A stretch of DNA of 64,000 nt from Bordetella genomosp. 4 (GCF_002261185.1 NZ_NEVQ01000022.1:620001-684000); one strand, 5' to 3'. Numbered from the stretch's first letter, positions 38,013 through 46,835 are shown. Notes: a model not told the origin generated them from the sequence alone. Made by a program: numbers and translations.

Positions 38013-39182
38013 TTACTCCGAATGAGTGGAAACAAAACGGGAAAGCTCAGCCAGCGAGCTGGGTAAAAGTCCGGGCTCATCAATCAACAGCGCGGAGAGA
38101 CTTTGCTCCAGCCAATCACGTTCCAGGTCAACACCGATGCACACCAAGCGCGAACGCTCATCCGCATCCGGCCATGCCTGCAAAACGTCCGGCGTATGAA
38201 AGACCTTGCCAACGGTCTGCATGAATACATACGGTCTGCCCGTATCCTGCATGCGCAACAAGCCTTTGCTGCGCAACAACTGATCGCCATAGTGGCTCGA
38301 GACTAAATGCCACCAGGCCGCCAGTCCCGGCCATGCGATCGGATGATCAATATGAAATCCGAGCGTAGAAACCCGGGAATGAAACAGCGGCACCGCAGCA
38401 GAGTCGCTGCGATGTGCCGCTACATCCCGGCCATGGCCGTGCTCGTGAACATCTCCATGATGAAGCGCACCCTCGTGCTCGAGGCCATGCCGATGCTCGC
38501 CATGATGATCGCAATGATGCGAGGCATCTCCACCCTGCTCCTCAGCGATGGCAGTCAGCACAGCCTGGCGCTGGAGACTGCCCGCCGATGCAGTAAAGAC
38601 CTCGTCCGCGAGGTTACCCGCCACAGCGTCGCGCACCACCGCAGTTGCATTCAGCTGACGAATCAATGCGCGCAGCTCGCGAATATCCTGCTCGGGCGCC
38701 AGATCACCCTTGGTGATCACTACACACTCGGCGGCAGCGAGTTGCCGCACGGACTCGGGCTGCGTCACCAGTTGTCGCAGCCCTTGTTGCCCGTCGACCG
38801 TCACCACCACCTGGTTCAGACGAATGGTTTCAGTCAGGATCTTGTCGCCCAACAGCGAATGCAAAATCGGCAGAGGTTCCGCCAGCCCCGTCGTCTCCAC
38901 CACAATGCGACGCAACGCCGCACCATGCGCGCGTGCGGTAGCGCACACATCCAACAAGGTCTCTCTCAATGAGCCACTCAGGGTGCAGCACAGGCATCCC
39001 GACTCCAGCAACATGACGTTGTCGGTCACTTGCGCCAACACCAATTGGTCAATACCGATCTCGCCGACTTCATTGACCACCACCGCCGTGCCGGCCGATA
39101 GCGGAGAACGCAGCCACGCATTGAGCAGCGTGGTCTTGCCGCTGCCCAAATAGCCCGTCAGCAGATCGCAATCAATACGCAT
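38013..39182 (-). CDS. CobW/COG0523 GTPase metallochaperone
   Basis: 389 residues from the ATG at 39182 (MRIDCDLLTGYLGSGKTTLL). Walker A GYLGSGKTT, metal-binding GCLCCTL (CxCC), GTP-specificity VITKGD, and a long histidine-rich loop at about residues 220-250 (HHCDHHGEHRHG..HHGDVHEHGHG). Members deliver zinc, cobalt or related metals to client enzymes. As first gene of the operon, directly before a metal-dependent amidohydrolase, this is a likely dedicated metal supplier. Confidence 0.9.
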   Translation of the reverse strand: MRIDCDLLTGYLGSGKTTLLNAWLRSPLSAGTAVVVNEVGEIGIDQLVLAQVTDNVMLLESGCLCCTLSGSLRETLLDVCATARAHGAALRRIVVETTGLAEPLPILHSLLGDKILTETIRLNQVVVTVDGQQGLRQLVTQPESVRQLAAAECVVITKGDLAPEQDIRELRALIRQLNATAVVRDAVAGNLADEVFTASAGSLQRQAVLTAIAEEQGGDASHHCDHHGEHRHGLEHEGALHHGDVHEHGHGRDVAAHRSDSAAVPLFHSRVSTLGFHIDHPIAWPGLAAWWHLVSSHYGDQLLRSKGLLRMQDTGRPYVFMQTVGKVFHTPDVLQAWPDADERSRLVCIGVDLERDWLEQSLSALLIDEPGLLPSSLAELSRFVSTHSE

Positions 39183-39258
39183 AGACACGCACTGCGCCCC
39201 CTGGAAAACGCGTCCCTGCCTGTCTTGGCACACCCGCACAACCATAACGACAAGCGAA

Positions 39259-39314
39259 ATTTAATTTCAACAAGCATAACAAAGCAATTACGGTTACGCT
39301 AGAAGAAATTAAAT
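39259..39314. promoter_or_regulatory. Inverted repeat in the cobW-iclR divergent region
   Basis: A perfect 10-base inverted repeat (ATTTAATTTC at 39259-39268 and GAAATTAAAT at 39305-39314) in a divergent intergenic region of markedly lower GC. It is a plausible pair of half-sites for the IclR protein encoded next to it. Confidence 0.4.
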
Positions 39315-39370
39315 ATCGCTGTACATAACAAAAATCGGTCCTGCAGCCCGATCCCCCTTCCGGAGCGCAA

Positions 39371-40249
39371 ATGCGTCAAAATTCTCGCTATCCTCTGCTA
39401 AGTCCCGGCTCAGACCGCCACATGATCGAAAAAAACCCCAATTCCGTCGAAGCCGTAAAAGTCGCCGTACGCATCCTGGATGAACTCGCCATTCAGCAGC
39501 GGCCCATGGGTGTCACAGAACTCGCGGACGCCCTCAGCGAAACAAAGCCCCGTGTTCATCGCCATCTATCAACCCTGAAAGAGATGGGATTGATCGAACA
39601 AGAGCGCACCACAGATCGCTACCATCTCGGTTGGCGCGTATTCCAACTGGGTGAAGCCGCCGGCAACCAGTTCGACCTGAGAGCGCGGGCCGAACCCTAT
39701 ATGGTTCGCATACGAGATGAATTGAAAGAAACCTCCGTGCTGGCCGTGCCCATCAATGGCACACCCATGGTGATTGCCACCGTCGAAAACATCTACGGCC
39801 GCATTCTGATCAGCGTCAAGCCAGGCAACCGGCCGCTTCCTCATTGCTCGGCCCTGGGCCGGCTCACCCTGGCCTTTCAGCCGCCAGCAGTCATAGAAGC
39901 CCGCCTTGCGGAATCGCTCCCCCCCGAAACGGATCGGTCTCTGACGAATCCGTCGCAAATCCGCCAACGTTTAGAACTCATCCGGCGCCAGTACTACGAG
40001 GTCTGCGACGGAGAGATGATGATCGGGGTGAACACCATAGCCGTGCCGATATTTCGTAACGACAATCAGTTGGCAGGGGCGCTGTCGATCGTAGGGTCGA
40101 TTCAAAACATCCCGAATCCGCCTCGCAGGCACCAGGTGGAAGTCCTGCAACATTGCGCGGCAGAACTCTCTAGCCAACTGAGCAGTGACGCCTATGCTGA
40201 TTGGCACTTGCGTGAAAGCGCCTCCGAGATATTGAGCGCGTTGTCTTAG
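39371..40249 (+). CDS. IclR-family transcriptional regulator
   Basis: 292 residues: an N-terminal winged helix (about 25-85: VAVRILDELAIQQRPMGVTELADAL...RVHRHLSTLKEMGLIEQ) and a C-terminal IclR effector domain, ending in GVNTIAVPIFRNDNQLAGALSIVG. CGGAG lies eight bases before the ATG. Divergent from the cobW-amidohydrolase-liv operon, which it probably controls in response to a pathway intermediate. Confidence 0.9.
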   Translation: MRQNSRYPLLSPGSDRHMIEKNPNSVEAVKVAVRILDELAIQQRPMGVTELADALSETKPRVHRHLSTLKEMGLIEQERTTDRYHLGWRVFQLGEAAGNQFDLRARAEPYMVRIRDELKETSVLAVPINGTPMVIATVENIYGRILISVKPGNRPLPHCSALGRLTLAFQPPAVIEARLAESLPPETDRSLTNPSQIRQRLELIRRQYYEVCDGEMMIGVNTIAVPIFRNDNQLAGALSIVGSIQNIPNPPRRHQVEVLQHCAAELSSQLSSDAYADWHLRESASEILSALS

Positions 40250-40262
40250 CCGGCTAGCGGCT

Positions 40263-40289
40263 GGAACCGAACGCTCGCTGACAGTTACC
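40263..40289 (+). promoter_or_regulatory. ECF-type promoter candidate for the 684-residue protein
   Basis: GGAACC (40263-40268), 15 bases, GTTACC (40284-40289), 80 bases before the ATG at 40370. Identical in both boxes and spacing to the motif before the type III chaperone gene at 46386. Confidence 0.65.
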
Positions 40290-40369
40290 AAAGATTGCAT
40301 CCTGACAGGCCGGGCTGAGCTCCTCGACAAGCCCGGTCGCGGGTTCTCTCTGTCGCCAGCGAGGCAAAC

Positions 40370-42424
40370 ATGACCCTCCCTATCCCCAACCTGTTCCCAA
40401 CCTTCAGCCTGGGGCCAGACGTCTTCGATTTGAATGGCCACGATCTTTCTAGTCAGCCAGGAAGCGAAGCCTTCGTCCAAGCTAGTCTATCCGCACCGGT
40501 AGAGGAATCGAGCATCGTCTCCGGCGCAGCAACCGTGTCGCTGCCGAAAGCATCTGAAGCATCAAACGGGATTGCCTCACTATTTAGCGGTCTCGCAACG
40601 CTGCCGCAGCAGATCGCCCAATGGGCCGCTGGATTATGGGTCGCGGCGCCGGATGTCATCAAACAAGACTCCACGCTGTCGGCTGCGTCAGCGGCACCCG
40701 TCTCGCGCCCCTCACTGTATGAGCGTAACTGCACTGAGATCCAGAAGTTGCTCAACGAAATCGACGGCGTACTACGCGATCTCGATGCGGAGTTGCAGCG
40801 CCAGGATCCTCAGCACCGACCCGTCATGCCCTCTTCTCTGCGGCCGCGGCGCGAACAAACCCATAGCGAATACGCCCGGTCTTGGGGCTATTTTCTGAGA
40901 GGCGGCGGCTCCGCTGCGACCTCCGCCATGGGTTGGGGCACCGTGGCCGCGGGCCTCCCATATATCGCGGGTCTGACGGGGAATATTTTTGCGCAGGCAG
41001 CAGGGCTGCTCGGTGGCGGCTACCTCGGTCTAAACATCTTGCGCAACATCCCCGATCAAACACGCCAAAATGCCGTCAACCTGGCCGTCCACGATGCCAT
41101 GCAAAAAGTCGAGCAACGTCAATGCAAACTCCGGCTGCTTATCCAACAAGAATTCATACGCAAAAATGCGATGGATCGCGTAATCGCCGTCGCGGCGGAG
41201 CGCCAACAGCGCGTCCAGGCGCTCGAAAACAAACTCGCGGCGCTCACAGCGGCGCTTAACGCTGCCCCGGCCGTGCCGGCAGCGGCGGAGTACATCAATG
41301 CCACCGGCCTATGCATAGATTCCTTGAGTATGGGTGATGGCGAAAATCGTCAACAATCCCTGTCCTGGCTCGCCAGCGCCCAGCGGGCATTTCAGGCGTT
41401 CTTTTCCTCTGTCAACACCGGCCTCTCGGCTGCCGGCAATGCGATTGGATACCGTCTATCCAGTATGGGCCAAACTATCCATCGCGTCATCGCGATTCCC
41501 GGCACATTATTAGACCGCTACACCGCCTACCGGGCGGAGTCCGCCTATCAGAATGGAGAAGGAAAATCCCTGATCCTGGCCTTGACTACGCCCACCGACG
41601 GGGCCGGTATCGTCGATGTCAGCTTTCGCAACTCGCAAGAACAGTACCGCCAGGCTTGTGGGTTTTCCCCTCCGCAAGCGGAGATTCGCAACCAGCTTCA
41701 CATGGGTCAGAACATCGCCCATGCGCTGGCAATCAGCGACGATCCCACGCCAGGGACTGTCGTACTTGCGAGCGCCCAGAGCCCGATGACAGCGACATCC
41801 AATCTCATGACGACGCGCGCCCTGGCGTGGTACCTCGATGCCGCGGCGGACCATCCGGCAGAGGCCGCTCGCGATGCTGCCGCGCCGACCGTGCGCCGCT
41901 TGCCAGACGACAGTCTGCTGATCGACGATCCGCATAGCCATTTTTATGATTTCCTGATGCAGGCGCCAACTACTTATACCGTCAGTATGGTCGACGCCAA
42001 AGAACAGGATGCCTCTTGGGAACCAGGCGTCTTTCGATTGCATGATTACTATGCGGGCTTTCCACGCGGCTGCCGTGGCGTACAGTTCGAACGCACCGTA
42101 GACGAGAAAACCGGTGCCTTTGCATTACGTATGAGATTGGTGAAGGACGCCGGCACGTTCGGCATACAGCCAGCAGCCATCCCCTTGCGAGAAGACGGCC
42201 ATATCGCCAATCGCGTGCATACCCATTACGGCATACACCAGGCGAATCATTCGATACTGGCGACCGACGACTATCAAAAGATGTCGCAAGAGGAATTGAC
42301 CGCTGCACGTGCATTTGTCATCGCCGAACTCGAACGCCACGCCAAACTCGGCCAAAGCGAGCGGCAACAGCTAGAACACCTGGAGAGCTGGGAACACCCG
42401 AACTACAGACGGCTTGTAGCGTGA
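40370..42424 (+). CDS. Large unrecognised protein, paralogue of the protein at 14.3 kb
   Basis: 684 residues; the start ATG has GAGG upstream. The N-terminal 120 residues are polar and Ser/Ala-rich. There is a hydrophobic Gly/Ala-rich stretch (about residues 183-225, SAATSAMGWGTVAAGLPYIAG...), then coiled helices, and a C-terminal domain (about 430-684) homologous to the protein at 14315-16480 (see MGQNIAHAL, FYDFLMQAPT and the final WEHPNYRR). No known domain. The shared promoter motif with a type III chaperone suggests a secreted substrate or translocator. This is inference; no chaperone lies beside it. Confidence 0.85.
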   Translation: MTLPIPNLFPTFSLGPDVFDLNGHDLSSQPGSEAFVQASLSAPVEESSIVSGAATVSLPKASEASNGIASLFSGLATLPQQIAQWAAGLWVAAPDVIKQDSTLSAASAAPVSRPSLYERNCTEIQKLLNEIDGVLRDLDAELQRQDPQHRPVMPSSLRPRREQTHSEYARSWGYFLRGGGSAATSAMGWGTVAAGLPYIAGLTGNIFAQAAGLLGGGYLGLNILRNIPDQTRQNAVNLAVHDAMQKVEQRQCKLRLLIQQEFIRKNAMDRVIAVAAERQQRVQALENKLAALTAALNAAPAVPAAAEYINATGLCIDSLSMGDGENRQQSLSWLASAQRAFQAFFSSVNTGLSAAGNAIGYRLSSMGQTIHRVIAIPGTLLDRYTAYRAESAYQNGEGKSLILALTTPTDGAGIVDVSFRNSQEQYRQACGFSPPQAEIRNQLHMGQNIAHALAISDDPTPGTVVLASAQSPMTATSNLMTTRALAWYLDAAADHPAEAARDAAAPTVRRLPDDSLLIDDPHSHFYDFLMQAPTTYTVSMVDAKEQDASWEPGVFRLHDYYAGFPRGCRGVQFERTVDEKTGAFALRMRLVKDAGTFGIQPAAIPLREDGHIANRVHTHYGIHQANHSILATDDYQKMSQEELTAARAFVIAELERHAKLGQSERQQLEHLESWEHPNYRRLVA

Positions 42425-42639
42425 GCCAAATTCCATTACCTAACGCTGCACGTCAGAATAGATGAAAAGGGGTCCCTCGCAAAGGCTCAGACAGACGCAC
42501 GCACACAAGGTGAAACAGACTCCTCTTTTCTTACCTGAACGAGCACGTCATAATCACTGTCATCACACAAAACCCAAACAGGCCGCGCCCACAACACCAA
42601 CAACCATGAGCATCCCGTCCACCGCCAAAGACTTCGAAC

Positions 42640-43299
42640 ATGCCTAGCGCCAGCGATCTGGTCTATGCCGAGCTTCGACGCCGCTTGATGTCCGGCGCAT
42701 TTTTGCCCGGCGAGCGGTTGCGCGAGGAACACATCGCCAGCGAACTCGACGTCAGTCGCACGCCCGTACGCAACGCGATCGAACGGCTGGTCAATGACGG
42801 CCTGGTCACCCGCGAGGAACGCCGCGGCGCCGTCGTCCTGGGCTGGCTGGATCGCGACATTACTGAGGCTTTCGAATTGCGCCTGCTACTGGAGCCCTAT
42901 GCCGCACGCTCGGCGGCCCTTCGCGCCAGTGCCGAGCAGATCGACGAACTCACGAGCATCAACGCCAGCATGCTGCACGCCGTGCAGTCACAGGACGAAG
43001 ATCACGTCGCGCAAGTACAGCACTACAACAACCGCTTTCATCACGCCTTGCTGGCCGCGGCGCAATCCGCTCGTGTGCGTACTTTGGTCGAGAGCCTGTT
43101 GGACATGCCCATCATCATCGGATCGTTCTATTTCTACAGCCGAGACGATATGTTGAGCAGTGTGGAACAGCACAACCAGATCATTGCCGCCATACGTGCG
43201 CGCGACCCGGACTATGCGGAAAGCGCCATGCGGCTGCACTTGGCCGCCACCCATCGTTTATTCCGCAACCAACGCAAAACGGCCCCAAAGCCCGGTTAG
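42640..43299 (+). CDS. GntR-family (FCD) transcriptional regulator
   Basis: 219 residues: winged helix at 5-70 (LVYAELRRRLMSGAFLPGERLREEHIASELDVSRTPVRNAIERL, seen in parts) and an all-helical FCD ligand domain with metal-binding residues (Asp/His in RFHHALL and the final HLAATH). It probably controls the adjacent convergent RraA-Bug-dehydrogenase group. No strong ribosome site is visible before the ATG at 42640. Confidence 0.88.
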   Translation: MPSASDLVYAELRRRLMSGAFLPGERLREEHIASELDVSRTPVRNAIERLVNDGLVTREERRGAVVLGWLDRDITEAFELRLLLEPYAARSAALRASAEQIDELTSINASMLHAVQSQDEDHVAQVQHYNNRFHHALLAAAQSARVRTLVESLLDMPIIIGSFYFYSRDDMLSSVEQHNQIIAAIRARDPDYAESAMRLHLAATHRLFRNQRKTAPKPG

Positions 43300-43315
43300 C
43301 GGACCTCGGGGCCGT
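43279..43315. terminator. Inverted repeat overlapping the gntR stop
   Basis: ACGGCCCC and GGGGCCGT, an 8-base perfect stem with a loop of about 20 bases, between two convergent genes. Weak evidence because there is no T-run. Confidence 0.35.
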
Positions 43316-43340
43316 CGTGACGGACGGCGTGCCTGGCTGC

Positions 43341-44021
43341 TTATTTCTGAGCAGGCAGCGCGCAGCCCAATTCCTGCAAACGAGCATCGACCCAGGACGT
43401 ATTCAGCTTGCCCGCTGCGATCTCCGCCAGAGTGACTTCTTCTGCGGCGTGCTTGGCAGAGGCCTTTTGGTAGATTTCGTCGGCTTGATCGAACGGGATG
43501 CATAGCAGACCGTCCTCGTCACCCAGAATCAGATCGCCCGGCTCGATCGTCATTCCATCGAGCGCGACCGTGCCGTTGATCACACCCGGGCCATCCTTAT
43601 ACGGACCACGATGCGTCACGCCCGCGGCATACACCGGAAAGGCGCTGCGGCGGATCGCGCCCGAGTCACGAATAGCGCCGTTGATGATGATGCCGGCGAT
43701 ACCACGCGACTCGGCATACGACGTCATGATTTCACCAATAATGGCATTGGTCAGATCGCCGCCGGCATCGACTACGATCACATCGCCGGGCTGGGCCAGA
43801 CCCAACGCCTTGTGCACCATCAGGTTGTCACCCGGGCGCGTACGCACCGTCAGTGCAGGACCAGCCAGCAACGTACCGTCATGCATGGGCCGCAGGCGTG
43901 CGCCACCCGCAGCCATACGCGACATGCAGTCGCTGATATTAGCCACTGGCAATTTGCGAAATTTCTCGACGAGCTCGGCGCTGACGGCGCGCTTGCGGGA
44001 CAGAATTTCAAAACCGATCAT
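43341..44021 (-). CDS. RraA-like/HMG aldolase-type protein
   Basis: 226 residues from the ATG at 44021 (GGAG upstream). RraA/dimethylmenaquinone methyltransferase-like fold: VANISDCMSRM near the N-terminus, GDVIVVDAGGDLTNAIIGEI, and GIIINGAIRDSGAIRR, the catalytic loop of class II 4-hydroxy-4-methyl-2-oxoglutarate/4-carboxy-4-hydroxy-2-oxoadipate aldolases. The genes around it (Bug receptor, 6PGDH-like enzyme) fit a small carboxylate catabolic set rather than RNase regulation. Confidence 0.85.
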   Translation of the reverse strand: MIGFEILSRKRAVSAELVEKFRKLPVANISDCMSRMAAGGARLRPMHDGTLLAGPALTVRTRPGDNLMVHKALGLAQPGDVIVVDAGGDLTNAIIGEIMTSYAESRGIAGIIINGAIRDSGAIRRSAFPVYAAGVTHRGPYKDGPGVINGTVALDGMTIEPGDLILGDEDGLLCIPFDQADEIYQKASAKHAAEEVTLAEIAAGKLNTSWVDARLQELGCALPAQK

Positions 44022-44049
44022 GAAAGCGCTCCAAAAAAGAAGAATATCG

Positions 44050-45018
44050 TTACTGCTGCGGGATACCGGCTTGCTGCACCACTTTGCCAAAGACATCGTG
44101 ATCGATGCGATGACGTTTCGCCAGATCTTCAGGCGTGCCTTTCATGACACTATAACCAGCCTGCTCCAGCTTCTTGACCAGCTCAGGTTTGCTTAACGCC
44201 TGGTTGACCGCACCGTTCAAGGTGGCGACAACGTCGTCGGGCGTTTGACCGGGCGCCATCAAGCCCCACCAGATCGTTTGATTAATGGTCTTGAACCCAC
44301 TTTCCACAAAGGTAGGCACATCGGGCAATGCCGGCGAGCGCTCATCAGCGACCACGGCCAACGCACGGACCTTACCGCTGCTGATCTGTGGCAACAGCGA
44401 TGCGACGGAGCCCGTATATAGCGCGATACGGCCGCTCATCAAATCGGGAAAGGCCTGCGACCAGCCACGATATGGAACATGCATCAGCTCCATATCAGCG
44501 GCGCTGCGCCATAGATAGCCGATCAAATCACCGCTGCCCCCGATGCCGGGGATGCCCAGAGACACCTCGCCCGGCTTGGCCTTGGCGGCTTTCACCACGT
44601 CATCGAGGGTTTTATAGGGAGAATCGGGCAACACCACAAACACGCTGGGAGACGAGGCGACCAATCCTACCGGCTTGAAATCCTTGAACGTGTCGTAGCT
44701 CAACTTTTTATATAGCCATGGATTGAGCACGATGTTGTCGGTCTGCGCCATGACCAGCGTATGACCGTCGGGCTTTGCACGCGCCGTGGCGTCCAACGCC
44801 AGATTGCCGCCCGCCCCCGGCTTGTTCTCGACGACGATATTCCAGCCCTGATCCTGGCCGATGGCCGTTGCCATCATACGGGTCAGCGTGTCGGTACCTC
44901 CGCCCGGCGGGAACGGTGAAATAAACGTAATGGGCGAACCCGCCATGTCGGCTGCCACCGCGGCGGCCGAGCACGATACCAGCGCAGCGGCTGCCATCAT
45001 TTTCTTCAGGACTTTCAT
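44050..45018 (-). CDS. Bug/TctC-family periplasmic solute-binding protein
   Basis: 322 residues, signal peptide at 1-23 (KKMMAAAALVSCSAAAVAAD), then the receptor fold: ITFISPFPPGGGTDTLTR, NIVVENKPGAGGNLALDA and MHVPYRGWSQAFPDLMSGRI. AGAGGAAG precedes the ATG. Same operon direction as the RraA-like gene, 28 bases upstream of it. Probably captures the carboxylate used by this cluster. Confidence 0.92.
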   Translation of the reverse strand: MKVLKKMMAAAALVSCSAAAVAADMAGSPITFISPFPPGGGTDTLTRMMATAIGQDQGWNIVVENKPGAGGNLALDATARAKPDGHTLVMAQTDNIVLNPWLYKKLSYDTFKDFKPVGLVASSPSVFVVLPDSPYKTLDDVVKAAKAKPGEVSLGIPGIGGSGDLIGYLWRSAADMELMHVPYRGWSQAFPDLMSGRIALYTGSVASLLPQISSGKVRALAVVADERSPALPDVPTFVESGFKTINQTIWWGLMAPGQTPDDVVATLNGAVNQALSKPELVKKLEQAGYSVMKGTPEDLAKRHRIDHDVFGKVVQQAGIPQQ

Positions 45019-45191
45019 TGTCTTCCTCTTTCTATCGTAAGCATGGCCACGTCAATAGGGTTTTGGCCTTGCGCATTATTCTCTTCGCATGGCCGCAGCC
45101 TTGCGTTCTGTAGCATCTGCTTTGCATGACCCGGCCTTGGCGTGAACATTCAATGCGCCGCGCATGCTACACCAAGGCGCGGCGGTAGCAA

Positions 45192-46076
45192 TCACTTTTC
45201 TTCGGCCAACGGCGTCAACCAGGCCAAGCGGGCCTGCACGGTATCGGGCAATTCCAACGGTGCACCACCTTGCGCCGCACGGGCGTCATTGATCCCTTGT
45301 GTCGTACGCGCGAATAAACGTTCAACGCCGTCGAGGACCAAAGGCTGCAAGCCCGCGTCGACCAATTGCTCGCGCGCCTCTCGCACTTCTGCCAAGCGGC
45401 GCGGCGCGTGCAGCACGTGAGAGCGCACAAAAGAGTCGATGAATGTTGTCAGTGGCGTACGATCAATATCGCCTAGCACGTCGTACAAGGCATTGCGCAA
45501 ACCAAGTTTCTCCGCAGCGACCAGACACTCGACTGCCAGGCTTTCCATACCCTTGGTCATGATGCTGCGTAACAGCTTCAACTGCACCGCATCACCGGCC
45601 TGTCCTTCGATCGCTTGCGCGGGAATATCGCAGGCCTGGGCAAACTCGACGACTGCAGCGGCCCCCGTTCCGGCAGTCAATAGCGGAGTGCGCGCCCCCA
45701 GCAGGGCAATCGCGCCCATGATCGCCACGTCTGCAAACGGCACGCCATGTATGGCGGCGACCGCCGCAGCCGCGCGCATGTCGGCGGCACTGGCCGTCGT
45801 GAAATCGGCAAACAATGCATCACTGCGCAAGTACGGCAACGCCTGAGCGGCTACTGCCTGAGCGGCGTAGCCAAACACGGCCGACACCACAAGATCGACG
45901 TGGGCCAACCAGGGCCCCGGCGTCGCGTGCAGCCTCGCCCCGTAGCTTTGCACCCGAGCCTGCATGTCGGCATCCTGCCGCAATTCGCACACGGCAGCGA
46001 TCTCGTGCCCCGCCGCTAACCAAGCCTGGGCATAGCAGTGCCCCACCTCACCACAACCAATTAACGCGATCTTCAT
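45192..46076 (-). CDS. NAD(P)-binding 6PGDH-like protein with DUF1932 domain
   Basis: 294 residues: an N-terminal Rossmann domain (MKIALIGCGEVGHCYAQAW) of the 6-phosphogluconate/3-hydroxyisobutyrate dehydrogenase type, and a C-terminal DUF1932 helical domain (KLLRSIMTKGMESLAVECLVAAEKLG, about 190-215). Probably oxidises a hydroxyacid in the same pathway as the RraA-like aldolase. The substrate is unknown. Confidence 0.85.
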   Translation of the reverse strand: MKIALIGCGEVGHCYAQAWLAAGHEIAAVCELRQDADMQARVQSYGARLHATPGPWLAHVDLVVSAVFGYAAQAVAAQALPYLRSDALFADFTTASAADMRAAAAVAAIHGVPFADVAIMGAIALLGARTPLLTAGTGAAAVVEFAQACDIPAQAIEGQAGDAVQLKLLRSIMTKGMESLAVECLVAAEKLGLRNALYDVLGDIDRTPLTTFIDSFVRSHVLHAPRRLAEVREAREQLVDAGLQPLVLDGVERLFARTTQGINDARAAQGGAPLELPDTVQARLAWLTPLAEEK

Positions 46077-46385
46077 TTTGCTCCAGGCTGACCCAGTCTA
46101 AAAATACATAAAAAAAACAATTCTATATATAACCTTGTTTAATATCGTTTGTTTATAAGGGTAAACCCCTTATTTTATGAACATAAACAGTACAAAACAG
46201 TCGGGCCGGCTACCCCAATCCCATACACGGTTGAGCACCGGCAGGCAGCGTTCCATCAGTAAGCGTGCCATTCGACTCAAAAGCCCGGTATTGGAACCGG
46301 GAACCCGCCGCACGTTACCTACGTTTGCTGTCATTCCCGAACGATCGAGCTCCTCCCATTCTTCCACCCTCGTCCGAGGCCGCCC
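46077..46385. other. 309-base AT-rich region with ECF-type promoter
   Basis: The segment 46082-46200 is very AT-rich compared with its surroundings and contains an AAGGG-TAAAC-CCCTT hairpin near 46160. The second half carries the ECF-type promoter for the chaperone gene. No coding region is supported; the open frames here have no family character. Confidence 0.45.
46293..46319 (+). promoter_or_regulatory. ECF-type promoter candidate for the first type III chaperone
   Basis: GGAACC (46293-46298), 15 bases, GTTACC (46314-46319), 66 bases before the ATG at 46386. The -35 box is that of ECF sigma factors such as HrpL; BtrS, which drives type III genes in Bordetella, is of the same class. Confidence 0.65.
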
Positions 46386-46835
46386 ATGTCACGCTACGAA
46401 CATCTACTCAGAAACTACGCCGCCCTGCTGGGCCTGGAGCCCGTGCAGTTGCTGTTGGCAACACAGGAAATCATGGTCGAGGGCATCACCGTCAGCCTTA
46501 TCCTGGAGGGTGATGAGAATATCGGTGATATCGTGTTTTGCACGAATCTGGGCATCCCGGCCCATAGCGAATCGCTTCATGTCCTCATGCTGCAAGCCAA
46601 CGCACTATGGGCAGGCACAGGCGGCTGCACCTTGGGCATACAACACGGGACAGGTGCGGTCTTGATCGCGGGCAGAACGCCATTGCCGCTGTGCCACGCC
46701 AAAGGCTTTGCAGACATGATCGGCGCCTTTGTAGATATCGCGCTGCGATGGAAATCCGTGATCGGGGGAACAACAGCGGTTGAACCAGCAGCACCGTCTT
46801 CGCCCGGCGCAGCGGCCGGGCTTGCCTTTGCATGA
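46386..46835 (+). CDS. CesT-family type III secretion chaperone (first copy)
   Basis: 149 residues, acidic, small. The alpha-beta-beta-beta-alpha-beta-beta-alpha chaperone layout is visible: N-terminal helix (YEHLLRNYAALLGL), strands ITVSLILEGDENIGDIVFCTNLG, helix SLHVLMLQANALWAGTG and strands CTLGIQHGTGAVLIAGRTPL. This is the Tir/CesT class that keeps effectors export-ready. No effector gene follows in the same direction, because the next gene is convergent. Preceded by the ECF-type motif. Confidence 0.85.
   Translation: MSRYEHLLRNYAALLGLEPVQLLLATQEIMVEGITVSLILEGDENIGDIVFCTNLGIPAHSESLHVLMLQANALWAGTGGCTLGIQHGTGAVLIAGRTPLPLCHAKGFADMIGAFVDIALRWKSVIGGTTAVEPAAPSSPGAAAGLAFA

Noticed and set aside
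46177-46665. 162-codon plus-strand frame over the chaperone promoter
   Set aside because: Overlaps the ECF-type promoter and the CesT gene in another frame; no family character.
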